From: Methylocystis sp.
GTDB lineage: Bacteria > Pseudomonadota > Alphaproteobacteria > Rhizobiales > Beijerinckiaceae
Direction of reading: 5' to 3'
Assembly: GCA_023253795.1 (NCBI GenBank)
Contig: JALRFG010000009.1
Span: forward strand, 1 to 26,920
Length of the DNA: 26,920 nt
The notes beneath the pieces were generated by a model. The model did no database searches and was not told the DNA's origin. It was given only the letters and a program-made list of their open reading frames with translations. Positions 14,961 through 23,345 of this stretch are shown in pieces. The translations under genes were made by a program, and so were the position numbers. Within the stretch, counting starts at the first letter, position 1, and the number at the start of each line of letters is the position of its first letter.

Positions 14961-15584
14961 ATGTCGGGCTTCGAGGCGACCATTACGGCGATCGACGCCG
15001 CCAACGCCGCCGATCCCCGTCAGGACAATGGCGCGCCCTTCGAGACGGTTTACGCACAGCGTATGAGCGCCTGTCTCGACGCGCTTTATCCGGACGCCTC
15101 CGAACTTCTGAAAATCGCCGCGCGCGCCCAGCATCTGCGTCGCTGGGAAATTGCCCGCAGCGATTATCCGGAAGGACGGAAAGGCTACAACGACTGGCGA
15201 CACGCCTGTCGCGATCATCACGCCCGGCAGGCTGGCGACATCATGCGCGCGCAGGGCTATGACGCCGACGCGATTGCGCATGTCGGCGGTCTGATCCGCA
15301 AGGCGCAATTGAAGAAAGATCCGGAATCCCAGGCGCTGGAGAATGTCGCGGCGGTGGTTTTCCTCGAATATTACTTCAACGATTTTTTGAAAAATTACGC
15401 CGATTACCCCGACGATAAAATCGTCGATATTCTTGGCAAAACCCTGTGCAAGATGTCGCCGCGCGGACATGCGGCGGCGCTGGCCTTGCCGCTTGATGCG
15501 CGCGCCCGCGCGCTTGTCGTCGCCGCGGTGACGCGCGAAGCGGCGGCGTTGGAGCGGCTCGCCGCCGTCGCGTGCGACACATGA
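14961..15584 (+). CDS. DUF4202 family protein inside the NAD operon
   Basis: This 207-residue soluble all-helical protein is recognised as DUF4202 from the conserved pattern ITAIDAANAADP, YAQRMSACLDAL, AARAQHLRRWEIARSDYP, GYNDWRHACRDHHA and KMSPRGHAAALALPL. The family has no established function that I know. Clustered His (H58, H86, H87), Arg and acidic residues suggest an HD-like metal site, which is inference. ATG 14961 has GAGGGG eight bases upstream. The stop codon overlaps the nadB start (ATGA at 15581-15584), so translation of nadB is probably coupled to it. Its place between nadA and nadB argues for a role in NAD metabolism, such as processing or handling a pathway intermediate, or control of NadB. 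Confidence 0.85.
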   Translation: MSGFEATITAIDAANAADPRQDNGAPFETVYAQRMSACLDALYPDASELLKIAARAQHLRRWEIARSDYPEGRKGYNDWRHACRDHHARQAGDIMRAQGYDADAIAHVGGLIRKAQLKKDPESQALENVAAVVFLEYYFNDFLKNYADYPDDKIVDILGKTLCKMSPRGHAAALALPLDARARALVVAAVTREAAALERLAAVACDT

Positions 15585-17128
15585 GCGAGCGTCTCCCGCC
15601 CATTCTGATCATCGGCGGCGGATTGGCCGGCGCTTTCTGCGCGCTGAAACTTGCGCCTTTGCCGGTTGCGATTATTGCGCCGGCGCCAGTCGGCGACAGC
15701 GGCGCCTCGCGCTGGGCGCAAGGCGGCATCGCCGCCGCCGTCGAGGAAGGCGATACGCCAGAAAGTCATGCGAAAGACACCGTCGCCGCCGGCGCCGGAC
15801 TGGTCGATCACGACATTGCGCTGGGCATGGCCCGTGAGGCGCGGACGCGCGTCGAGGAGTTGGCGGCGATGGGCGCGCCATTCGATCGCACAGCGCAGGG
15901 CGTCTTCGCCCCCTCGCGCGAAGCGGCGCATTCGCGACATCGCATTGTGCGCGTCAAAGGCGACTCCGCCGGACGCGCCATCATGGAGACGCTGCGTCAA
16001 CAGGTCGAACGCACGCCCTCCATCGAACGTCTGGAAGGCTACGCAGCGCAGGAGATCGTCACGCAGGATGGCCGTGTGACAGGTGTGCGCGTGCGCGACG
16101 ACGACGGCAATTTGCGCTTCCTGCCCTGCGCCGCGCTGGTGCTGGCGACTGGCGGTCTGGGCCATCTCTATCGCATCACGACCAATCCGCTCGACGCCAA
16201 AGGTGTCGGCGTCGCCATGGCGGCGCGCGCCGGCGCCCTCATCGCCGACGCCGAATTTGTGCAATTCCATCCCACCGCCATCGACATCGACGTTGATCCG
16301 GCGCCGCTGGCGACCGAATCCCTGCGTGGCGAAGGCGCGACGATCATCGATCGCGCCGGTCATCGTTTCTTGCTTGAGATTGATGCCGCCGGCGAACTCG
16401 CGCCACGCGACATTGTCGCCCGCGCGGTCTTCGCCAGCATCCGCGCCGGGCGCGGCGCCTTTCTCGACGCACGCGCCTCTGTCGGCGCAACTTTCCCCGA
16501 TCGCTTTCCCACCGTTTACGCCAGTTGTCGGGCGGCGGGTCTCGATCCCGTCGTCTCGCCGATCCCGATCGCTCCAGCGGCGCATTATCACATGGGCGGC
16601 GTCTGGACCGATGCGCAGGGTCGCACGTCGCTGAAAGGGCTTTGGGCGATTGGCGAAGTCGCGTCGACTGGCGTGCATGGGGCCAATCGTCTGGCGTCGA
16701 ATTCGCTGCTGGAGGCGGTCGTGTTCGCCGCCCGCGCAGCGGCGGACATTCGCCACGCCGAACTGGCTGCAATTACGCAACCAAGCGCGCCTGTCTCCGG
16801 CGCCGCTGCGGGACGCAGCAGCGACGATCTGGCGATTGTCGAAGAATTGCGCGATCTGATGTCGGCGAATGTCGGCGTCATTCGCGACGCCGCTGGTCTT
16901 GCCGGCGCGCTAAACGAATTGCGACGGTTGCGCGCGCGCGCCAGCGACATTGAAATCGTCAATATGCTGACCGTCTCGACGCTGATCGCCGCCGCCGCCT
17001 ATGCGCGACGCGAAAGTCGCGGCGCGCATTTCCGCGCCGATCATCCCGCTCCCGACCCGGCACAGGCCCTGCGCTCACGTCTGACGCTTGAGATGGCGCT
17101 GCGCATCGCCGACGAGGCTCACCCATGA
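15581..17128 (+). CDS. nadB: L-aspartate oxidase
   Basis: NadB is a flavoenzyme oxidising L-aspartate to iminoaspartate for NadA. The FAD dinucleotide motif IIGGGLAGAFCA is at residues about 10-21, followed by GASRWAQGGIAAA and ESHAKDTVAAGAGL. HSRHRIVRVKGDSAGRAI, LATGGLGHLYRITTNP and FVQFHPTAI are the flavin and substrate segments shared with succinate dehydrogenase. HYHMGGVWTD and GVHGANRLASNSLLEAVVFA complete the active site. Its 515 residues are normal. ATG 15581 overlaps the DUF4202 stop by ATGA and is preferred over GTG 15572. The end overlaps nadC by ATGA at 17125-17128. The succinate dehydrogenase flavoprotein is excluded by length and operon. Confidence 0.95.
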   Translation: MSERLPPILIIGGGLAGAFCALKLAPLPVAIIAPAPVGDSGASRWAQGGIAAAVEEGDTPESHAKDTVAAGAGLVDHDIALGMAREARTRVEELAAMGAPFDRTAQGVFAPSREAAHSRHRIVRVKGDSAGRAIMETLRQQVERTPSIERLEGYAAQEIVTQDGRVTGVRVRDDDGNLRFLPCAALVLATGGLGHLYRITTNPLDAKGVGVAMAARAGALIADAEFVQFHPTAIDIDVDPAPLATESLRGEGATIIDRAGHRFLLEIDAAGELAPRDIVARAVFASIRAGRGAFLDARASVGATFPDRFPTVYASCRAAGLDPVVSPIPIAPAAHYHMGGVWTDAQGRTSLKGLWAIGEVASTGVHGANRLASNSLLEAVVFAARAAADIRHAELAAITQPSAPVSGAAAGRSSDDLAIVEELRDLMSANVGVIRDAAGLAGALNELRRLRARASDIEIVNMLTVSTLIAAAAYARRESRGAHFRADHPAPDPAQALRSRLTLEMALRIADEAHP

Positions 17129-17994
17129 CCGATGATTTCGTGCAAACGCACGCCTTGCCGACGCTATTGATCGACGACGCCATGCGTCAGGCGCTGGCCG
17201 AGGACTTGGGACGCGCTGGCGACATCACGACACAGGCGACAATTCCCGACAGCGCGACGGCGACGGCGACGCTGGTGGCGCGCGCCGCCGGCGTGATTTG
17301 TGGTCTCGACATTGCCCGCGCCGCGTTTCGACAGATTGACCCCACCATTGGGTTCGAGAGCTGGGAGACGGATGGCGCACGGGTTGAAAAAGGCGCCGCG
17401 TTGGCCCGCATCGATGGAAGTGCGCGCGCGATCCTGATCGCCGAACGCGTCGCCCTGAATTATCTTGGCCGGCTGTCCGGCGTCGCCTCGCTGACGGCGC
17501 AATATGTCGAACGCATCGCGCATACAAAAGCGCGTATTTGCGACACGCGTAAAACGACGCCCCTGTTGCGCGCTTTTGAGAAATACGCTGTGCGCTGCGG
17601 CGGCGGCGCCAATCATCGCTTTGGCCTTGATGACGCCGTGCTGATCAAAGACAACCATATCGCCGTCGCCGGCGGCGTTGTTCCGGCCCTGCGCGCAGCA
17701 AAGCGTTACGCCGGTCATCTGGTGAAGATCGAGATCGAGGTCGATACGCTCGATCAGTTGCGCGACGTGCTGGCGGAAGGCGCCGATGTCGTGCTGCTCG
17801 ACAATATGCCGCCGCTTACTCTGCGGGAGGCCGTCACGCTGGTTAAAGGCGCCATGATTTGCGAAGCCTCCGGCGGCGTATCGCTGGAGACGGTCGGCGC
17901 CATCGCCGAAACCGGCGTCGATCTCATCTCGGTCGGCGCCCTGACGCATTCCGCGCCGGTGCTCGACGTCGCGCTCGATATTGAGATCGGCTGA
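17125..17994 (+). CDS. nadC: nicotinate-nucleotide pyrophosphorylase (quinolinate phosphoribosyltransferase)
   Basis: NadC converts quinolinate and PRPP to nicotinate mononucleotide with release of CO2, in the cytoplasm. Family segments are ALAEDLGRAGDITT near the start, ERVALNYLGRLSGVASLT, CDTRKTTPLLRAFEKYAVRCGG with the basic substrate pocket, GLDDAVLIKDNH, and KIEIEVDTLDQL. The C-terminal EASGGVSLETVGAIAETGVDLISVGALTHS is the phosphate-binding barrel end. Its 289 residues are usual. It is the last gene of the NAD operon and overlaps nadB by four bases. It ends 18 bases before the convergent YdjC-type gene; no hairpin terminator is visible between them. Confidence 0.96.
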   Translation: MTDDFVQTHALPTLLIDDAMRQALAEDLGRAGDITTQATIPDSATATATLVARAAGVICGLDIARAAFRQIDPTIGFESWETDGARVEKGAALARIDGSARAILIAERVALNYLGRLSGVASLTAQYVERIAHTKARICDTRKTTPLLRAFEKYAVRCGGGANHRFGLDDAVLIKDNHIAVAGGVVPALRAAKRYAGHLVKIEIEVDTLDQLRDVLAEGADVVLLDNMPPLTLREAVTLVKGAMICEASGGVSLETVGAIAETGVDLISVGALTHSAPVLDVALDIEIG

Positions 17995-18012
17995 TCGCAA
18001 TCTGAACGCCTT

Positions 18013-18867
18013 TTAACCTTCCATCGTCGACATGCGGGCGAGACGCATCCGGTGTTGCTCCAGCATGTCCGGCAACCGCGGTGAGGTCAAAAAGGCAAGT
18101 TCCTGCTCGCGGGTTGTCGTCACCGGGTCGAGCGCCTTGAGGTCTTCGTCGACATAGCCGGGATGACACATCACCAGATGACGCCGGCCGGGCGCGCGCA
18201 GATAGCTTTCAAAAGCTCTGGCGTAATCCTTATCGGACCGAAATGACGAGAAACCGGCAAAACCGTCATTCAAGTGAAAGCCCTGCGCTTTGGTGGCGCG
18301 GCTAAATCCGGCGCCCATCGCCCGCACCGTCAGCGCCTTGCGCGCCTGCGCGCGACGCAGCGTGATCCGGTGTGGCGCGTCGCCGGCGTTCCGCAGCCAG
18401 ACACTTCCGGCGAGGCCGCGCGCGACCAGCGCCTCCAGCAAGGGTTCGCGCACGCCTTTGAGCATATGCACATGCTGATGACCGTCGACATGATCCGGCG
18501 GACGACCCGTCACCGCCTCGAAACGATCAAGTTGCCGATCAATTTCGGCGCGGATCTCTTTCTCGGGCAGTTGGCCAAGAACCGCGCGACGGATCAGCGT
18601 GCTCACCGACGGAAACGCCCCCTTCGGCGCGAAAGCGGCCATCGCGCCCAATGGCGCGCCGAGGGTGAGGTTGAGATGCAGGCCGAGATCGGCGTCAACG
18701 TCGCTGCGAACCAGTTCACGCCCCATCGCCGGCCAGCGTGGTCCGGTGACAAGCGCCGAAACCGCCGTCAGGCGTCCGGCGGACAGCGCTTTCAGGATGC
18801 CGACGCTGACGCCATAGGACAGCCCATAGTCGTCTGCGCATAGCGCGATCGGTTTGATATTCGCCAC
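18013..18867 (-). CDS. YdjC/ChbG-family carbohydrate deacetylase
   Basis: This 284-residue metal-dependent deacetylase-fold protein has CADDYG (metal-binding Asp) near residue 10, LHLNLTLGAPLG, DHVDGHQHVHMLKGV with the paired His residues, and VMCHPGYVDEDL near the C-terminus. These are the YdjC signatures. The family removes acetyl groups from N-acetylated sugars; ChbG acts on chitooligosaccharides, and HpnK near hopanoid genes is another member. The neighbouring divergent glycosyltransferase and murJ suggest a lipid-linked or envelope sugar rather than diet sugar here, which is inference. No signal peptide is present, so it is cytoplasmic. The start is ATG 18867 (MANIKPIALCADDYG). Confidence 0.87.
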   Translation of the reverse strand: MANIKPIALCADDYGLSYGVSVGILKALSAGRLTAVSALVTGPRWPAMGRELVRSDVDADLGLHLNLTLGAPLGAMAAFAPKGAFPSVSTLIRRAVLGQLPEKEIRAEIDRQLDRFEAVTGRPPDHVDGHQHVHMLKGVREPLLEALVARGLAGSVWLRNAGDAPHRITLRRAQARKALTVRAMGAGFSRATKAQGFHLNDGFAGFSSFRSDKDYARAFESYLRAPGRRHLVMCHPGYVDEDLKALDPVTTTREQELAFLTSPRLPDMLEQHRMRLARMSTMEG

Positions 18868-18979
18868 CGCCCAGCTCCTGATCCTGCCCTGCCCAGCCTC
18901 GGTCCTTGTCCCAGCCTCTGCCCCGCGCCTGTCCGGGATGATCTATCGCCGGGGCCAAAAATCTGTTTCAAGCAACGTC

Positions 18980-19954
18980 ATGGAAGACGCATCGCCCGAT
19001 ATATCGATGGTTTTGCCGCTGTTCAACGAGAGCGCCAATCTGCGTCCGCTCGTCGACGCGTTGATCCCGGTTCTCGAAGACTGTGGCGTCACCTTCGAAG
19101 CGATTTTCATCGACGATGGGTCGACTGACGGAAGCTGGGAGACGATCCGCGCGATCTGTAACGCCGACAGCCGTTTTCAGGGCCTCAGCTTTTCCCGCAA
19201 TTTCGGCAAGGAAATCGCCATCGCCGCCGGGCTCGATCACGCCCGTGGAAAAGCCGTGGTGATCATGGACGCAGATCTTCAGCATCCGCCGGAGTTGATC
19301 CGGAACTTCATCGCCAAATGGCGCGAAGGCTATAAAAACATTTATGGCCAGCGCATGGATCGGGTGACGGATCCGGAGTTGCGTAATTTTCTGACCCGCA
19401 TTTTCTATCGCCTGCTCGACCGGTTCGGCGACACCTCGCTGCCGCCGGGCGCCGGCGATTTTCGGTTGCTCGACCGCCAGGCGGTCGACGCGCTGCTCAA
19501 GCTGCGCGAGCGCGCCCGGTTCAACAAGGGGCTCTACGCCTGGATCGGGTTCAAAACCTGCGGCGTTCCTTTTGAGATGCGCCGACGCGGCAGCGGGTCG
19601 ACAAAATTCGATTACGGCAAACTGTTCAGTTTCGCGCTCGACGGGCTGATGTCCTTTTCAGCCCTGCCACTGAAAGTCTGGACCTATGTCGGCCTCGCCG
19701 TCTCCGGCTTCGCCCTGTCGATGGCCAGTTTTTACGGCATCCGCACCATGCTTTTTGGCGTCGATGTGCCGGGTTACGCGTCGCTGATCGTCTCCATCGC
19801 CTTTTTTGCTGGCATGCAACTCATCTCGCTTGGCGTGCTGGGCGAATATATCGCCCGCATTTTCGATGAAGTGAAAGGCCGGCCGCTCTATCTCATCGCC
19901 GAACAGACCGCCGAAGACGCGCCCAAGTCGCGCGATCAAGGCGCCGGCGCTTAA
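18980..19954 (+). CDS. GT2 glycosyltransferase, polyprenyl-phosphate sugar synthase type (GtrB/ArnC/DPM1-like)
   Basis: This 324-residue membrane enzyme transfers a sugar from a nucleotide donor to a polyprenyl phosphate carrier. The N-terminal GT-A domain shows SMVLPLFNESANL, IDDGSTDGSWE and the DxD-containing DADLQHPPE. GAGDFRLLDRQAVDAL and RRRGSGSTKFDYGKLF follow, as in GtrB/ArnC. Two C-terminal membrane helices lie at about residues 225-250 and 260-285. The frame is open to 18854, but that start overlaps the divergent deacetylase gene. ATG 18980 (MEDASPDISMVLP) gives the family N-terminus; its ribosome site is weak, and ATG 18938 is an alternative. murJ follows after 23 bases. The acceptor sugar is unknown. 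Confidence 0.88.
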   Translation: MEDASPDISMVLPLFNESANLRPLVDALIPVLEDCGVTFEAIFIDDGSTDGSWETIRAICNADSRFQGLSFSRNFGKEIAIAAGLDHARGKAVVIMDADLQHPPELIRNFIAKWREGYKNIYGQRMDRVTDPELRNFLTRIFYRLLDRFGDTSLPPGAGDFRLLDRQAVDALLKLRERARFNKGLYAWIGFKTCGVPFEMRRRGSGSTKFDYGKLFSFALDGLMSFSALPLKVWTYVGLAVSGFALSMASFYGIRTMLFGVDVPGYASLIVSIAFFAGMQLISLGVLGEYIARIFDEVKGRPLYLIAEQTAEDAPKSRDQGAGA

Positions 19955-19977
19955 CCGATTGATGCTAGGAATCCTTT

Positions 19978-21519
19978 ATGATTCGACATCTTCTTTCGGT
20001 TGGCGGCTTCACCCTGCTCTCGCGGGTCACGGGATTTCTCTCCGTCGCCATGCAATCGGCGATCATGGGCGCCGGCGTCGTCTCCGACGCTTTTTTTATC
20101 GCCCAGCGCCTGCCCAACAGTTTCCGCGCCATTTTCGGCGAGGGCGCCTTTAACGCCGCTTTCGTGCCCTCCTATTCGATGGCCATCGAGCAGGAAGGCG
20201 ATGAAGAAGCCGAAGAACTGGCCTGCGAAATCTATACGCTGCTGCTGGTTTCGCAGATTGTCATTCTGCTGCTGGTCTGGGCCTTCACGCCGCAATTCGT
20301 CTCCCTGCTCGCGCCGGGGCTCGGCGATCGGCCGGAGAAATTCGCCCTCGCCGTCAGCCTGACGCGCATCACCTTTCCCTATTTGTTTTTCATGACGCTG
20401 TTCGCGTTGCACATGGGCGCGCTCAACGCCCATGGTCGCTTCGCCCTGCCCGCCTTCGCCCCCAATCTGATGAATTTGTGCGTCATGGCGGCGCTGGGGA
20501 TGGCGTTTCTGTTTCCCAACGCCGGCTATGCGGCGAGTTGGGGCGTCACGATCTCCGGCGTGCTGGAGCTTGCGTTGCTGATGTGGGGCGCGCGGCAGAT
20601 CGGCGTTCTGCAATCGCTGCGCAAGCCGCATTGGTGGCGCGTGCGGGATTTCTTCATCCGTCTTGGTCCGGCGGTAATCGGCTCGGCAAGCCCGCAGATC
20701 GCCGTCTTCGCCGATACGATCCTGTCGTCGATGCTCGCAGATGGCGGCGTGTCGGCGATTTCCTACGCCGAGCGACTGTATCAGTTGCCGGTCGGCGTCA
20801 TTGGCATCGCCGCCGGCACCGTGCTGCTGCCGGAGATGAGCCGACGCATCGCCGCCGGCGACGTCGCAGGCGCCCACCACGCCCAAAGCCGCACCATGGC
20901 GCTGACGGTGGCGCTGGCGGCGCCCTTCTTCATCGCTTTCGTCACTTTGCCCGAACTGATCGTTGCGGGACTGTTCGAGCACGGCAAATTCACGGCGCAT
21001 GACGCCTACGCCGCCGGCGATGTGCTCGCCGCTTATGGCGGCGGTCTGATGGCGCTGGTGCTGATCGCCTCGGCGCGCGCCAGCTTCCAGTCGCGCGGCG
21101 ATACGCGCACGCCGATGCTAATTGCGCTGTGCGGCCTCGCCGCCAATGTCGCGCTGAAAGTCGTGCTGTTCCGTCCGCTTGGCGCCGTTGGCCTCGCCAC
21201 GGCGACGTCGGTCGGTCTGTGGATCAATTTCGGCGCACTGATCGCGCTGGCGATTGCGCAGGACAAGATCGATTTCGACGCCATGTTCGGCAAGACCGCG
21301 CTCGCCACGATCGCGGCTGCCATTCCGCTGGCGCTGGTCGCAATACTGCTGCGGGGTCCGGCGCTGGCGCTTGGCGCGCATTTTGGCGGGCTCGCCAATC
21401 TGGTGGCGCTGTTTGTGCTGAGCGTCGTCGGCGCTCTTGTTTACGGCGCGGCTCTGGTGGGCGCGCTGCGCCTGCTCGGCGTCAGCCTGCCGGCGCTGCG
21501 ATTACGCCGGGCAAGCTAG
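19978..21519 (+). CDS. murJ: lipid II flippase MurJ
   Basis: MurJ (MviN) of the MOP superfamily flips lipid-linked peptidoglycan precursors across the inner membrane. It is 513 residues with about 14 hydrophobic helices. The conserved N-terminus reads LLSVGGFTLLSRVTGFLSV. AFFIAQRLPNSFRAIFGEGAFNAAFVP carries the basic and acidic residues around the central cavity, in this case starting DAFFIAQR. A mid-protein segment ISYAERLYQLPVGVIGIAAGTVLLPEMSR is the strongest family signature. ATG 19978 has AGGA about six bases upstream, and the gene follows the GT2 gene by 23 bases, suggesting one envelope transcript. glnD, a common alphaproteobacterial neighbour of murJ, is not here. The end is 15 bases from the convergent DUF2267-like gene. 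Confidence 0.95.
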   Translation: MIRHLLSVGGFTLLSRVTGFLSVAMQSAIMGAGVVSDAFFIAQRLPNSFRAIFGEGAFNAAFVPSYSMAIEQEGDEEAEELACEIYTLLLVSQIVILLLVWAFTPQFVSLLAPGLGDRPEKFALAVSLTRITFPYLFFMTLFALHMGALNAHGRFALPAFAPNLMNLCVMAALGMAFLFPNAGYAASWGVTISGVLELALLMWGARQIGVLQSLRKPHWWRVRDFFIRLGPAVIGSASPQIAVFADTILSSMLADGGVSAISYAERLYQLPVGVIGIAAGTVLLPEMSRRIAAGDVAGAHHAQSRTMALTVALAAPFFIAFVTLPELIVAGLFEHGKFTAHDAYAAGDVLAAYGGGLMALVLIASARASFQSRGDTRTPMLIALCGLAANVALKVVLFRPLGAVGLATATSVGLWINFGALIALAIAQDKIDFDAMFGKTALATIAAAIPLALVAILLRGPALALGAHFGGLANLVALFVLSVVGALVYGAALVGALRLLGVSLPALRLRRAS

Positions 21520-21534
21520 AAACGTGCCGCCGTT

Positions 21535-21918
21535 TCACAGAAACTGCGACAATCCCGGGACCGAATTGGCGATTTGCTGCACCTTCTCCTTGCCGAGCAG
21601 CGTTTCGGCGTAGGCGAAGATTTCATGCCCCAGCTTCTGGATCTGGCCCATGTCGAGACCGGCGGCGTTCAGCTTGCCGGCGAGCCCCATCAGACCGCTG
21701 TTCAGCAAGCCGCCCAACAGGCTGGGGCCGGCGCCATCGCTCTTGTCGGCGACGGCGTCGACGAGGTCGCGCGCGCCGGGAACCTTCTCGATGAATTCGG
21801 CGACGGGGCCTTCCGGCAGTTCCTTGTGCAGAAAGGCGAGCACATGGCCGATCGCCGTTTTCGCCTGTTCAGCGTCGACGCCCAGAGAGGCCGAGACGCG
21901 GGCAATCAGTTCATCCAT
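21535..21918 (-). CDS. DUF2267/DUF2780-like small protein
   Basis: This 127-residue soluble protein opens MDELIARVSASLGVDAEQAKTAIGHVLAFLHKELP, a helical pattern seen in DUF2267 and DUF2780 proteins. A Gly/Leu-rich middle (SLLGGLLNSGLMGLAGKL) follows, and it ends VPGLSQFL, a tail common in Rhizobiales members. I know of no demonstrated function. The assignment to DUF2267 rather than DUF2780 is uncertain. It starts 24 bases after lysC on the same strand and probably shares its transcript. No signal peptide or catalytic motif is visible. Confidence 0.7.
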   Translation of the reverse strand: MDELIARVSASLGVDAEQAKTAIGHVLAFLHKELPEGPVAEFIEKVPGARDLVDAVADKSDGAGPSLLGGLLNSGLMGLAGKLNAAGLDMGQIQKLGHEIFAYAETLLGKEKVQQIANSVPGLSQFL

Positions 21919-21942
21919 CTCAGCGCTCCGTTTCGTTTGAGC

Positions 21943-23175
21943 TCAGGCGGCGTCCAGCCCGTACAGCGTGTGCAGGGTGCGAACGGCGAGTTCGGTGTAG
22001 GCCTCGTCGATCAGCACCGAGAATTTGATCTCGGACGTGGTGATGGCGCGGATGTTGACGCCCTTCTCGGACAAGGCGTGGAACGCGCGGGCCGCGACGC
22101 CGGCGTGGCTGCGCATGCCGATGCCGATGGCCGAAACCTTGGCGACGTCCTTGGCGCCGGCCATGCTCGAAAAGCCGAGGTCGTCCTTGATCTTTTCGAG
22201 GAGCGCGAAAGCGCGCTCATAATCGGCGGAGCCAACCGTGAAGGTCATGTCGGTGTTGCCGTCTTCAGAGACGACCTGCACGATCATATCGACATTGATG
22301 CCCGCATCGGCGAGCGGCATGAAGACCGCGGCGGCGACGCCGGGCTTGTCCGCCACGCGACGCAGAGTGATTTGCGCCTCGTCGCGCGAGAAGGCGATGC
22401 CTGTGACGACCTGGGCTTCCACAATATCCTCCTCGTTGCAGATCAGCGTTCCCGCGCCCGGATTGGCGGGGTCGTCGAAAGATGAGCGCACATAGGTCGG
22501 CACCTTGTGCACCATCGCCACTTCAACCGAACGCACCTGCAAAACCTTGGCGCCGAGCGACGCCATTTCCAGCATTTCTTCAAAAGCGATCCGCTCCATA
22601 CGGCGCGCTTTCGGCACGACGCGTGGATCGGTGGAGTAGACGCCATCGACGTCCGTATAGATGTCGCAGCGATCCGCCTTGACGGCGGCGGCGAGCGCGA
22701 CGGCGCTGGTGTCGGAGCCGCCCCGGCCCAGCGTCGTGATGCGGCCGGTTTCCTTGTGCAGTCCCTGAAAACCGGCGACAACCGCGACTTCGCCGCGCTT
22801 GAAGCCTTCGATAATGCCGGCGCCGTCGATTGACTCGATGCGGGCCGAACCATGCGTGTCATTGGTCAGAACCGGCGCTTGCCAGCCGAGCCATGAGCGC
22901 GCGGGCAATCCCATTTCCTGAAGGGCGATGGCGAGCAGTCCCGCCGTCACCTGCTCGCCGGAGGCGACGACAGCGTCATATTCGCGCTGGTCGTAGAGCG
23001 GCGACGTCTCCTTGCACCAGGCGACGAGCTCATTGGTCTTGCCCGACATGGCGGAGACCACGACGGCGACCTGATGGCCAGCGTCGACCTCGCGTTTCAC
23101 ATGCCGCGCGACATTGCGGATGCGCTCGACGTTCGCGACGGAGGTGCCGCCGAATTTCATGACGAGACGTGACAT
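21943..23175 (-). CDS. lysC: aspartate kinase
   Basis: Aspartate kinase phosphorylates L-aspartate at the head of lysine, threonine, methionine and isoleucine synthesis. The kinase domain shows MKFGGTSVANVERI at the N-terminus, VVSAMSGKTNELV, and FQGLHKETGRITTLGRGGSDTSAVALAA. CDIYTDVDGVYSTDPR follows. Two C-terminal ACT repeats (DKPGVAAAVFMPLADAGINVDMI, and SHAGVAARAFHALSEKGVNIRAITTSEIK) imply feedback control by lysine and/or threonine. At 410 residues it has the usual monofunctional length. ATG 23175 gives the family N-terminus. An upstream in-frame start at 23232 is disfavoured because it lies only about 10 bases after the predicted transcript start. Divergent ubiG is a common alphaproteobacterial neighbour. 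Confidence 0.95.
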   Translation of the reverse strand: MSRLVMKFGGTSVANVERIRNVARHVKREVDAGHQVAVVVSAMSGKTNELVAWCKETSPLYDQREYDAVVASGEQVTAGLLAIALQEMGLPARSWLGWQAPVLTNDTHGSARIESIDGAGIIEGFKRGEVAVVAGFQGLHKETGRITTLGRGGSDTSAVALAAAVKADRCDIYTDVDGVYSTDPRVVPKARRMERIAFEEMLEMASLGAKVLQVRSVEVAMVHKVPTYVRSSFDDPANPGAGTLICNEEDIVEAQVVTGIAFSRDEAQITLRRVADKPGVAAAVFMPLADAGINVDMIVQVVSEDGNTDMTFTVGSADYERAFALLEKIKDDLGFSSMAGAKDVAKVSAIGIGMRSHAGVAARAFHALSEKGVNIRAITTSEIKFSVLIDEAYTELAVRTLHTLYGLDAA

Positions 23176-23187
23176 ATAAACCGGTTC

Positions 23188-23246
23188 AAAAAGGCGGAAA
23201 TATCCGCTGAAAGGGCGAGACCCGTTCGCCATCCGGCGAAAGCGGG
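23188..23246 (-). promoter_or_regulatory. lysC leader with attenuator-like hairpin
   Basis: Within the predicted 67-base leader, hairpin 1 pairs TTCGCC with GGCGAA (23225-23240) and may extend with CCCG/CGGG (23221-23246). Hairpin 2 pairs GCGGA with TCCGC (23207-23203 and 23198-23194) around TATT. On the minus strand hairpin 2 is followed by C and then TTTTT (23192-23188), 12 bases before ATG 23175. This is the layout of an intrinsic terminator in a leader. The stem is only five pairs. No leader peptide with regulatory codons was found, and no known riboswitch was recognised. Confidence 0.35.
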
Positions 23247-23248
23247 CG

Positions 23249-23278
23249 TATATGTCGCCGCGAGCGGCCTGCTGTCAA
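23249..23278 (-). promoter_or_regulatory. sigma-70 promoter for lysC
   Basis: A perfect TTGACA (23278-23273) and CATATA (23254-23249) lie 18 bases apart on the minus strand. The predicted start near 23242 gives a leader of about 67 bases to ATG 23175. Confidence 0.6.
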
Positions 23279-23345
23279 CGGCGGCGCCGTCCGCTACATA
23301 GCGATCGTCCAGAGTTAGACCAACAGGCTTACAAGAGGCTTAACC

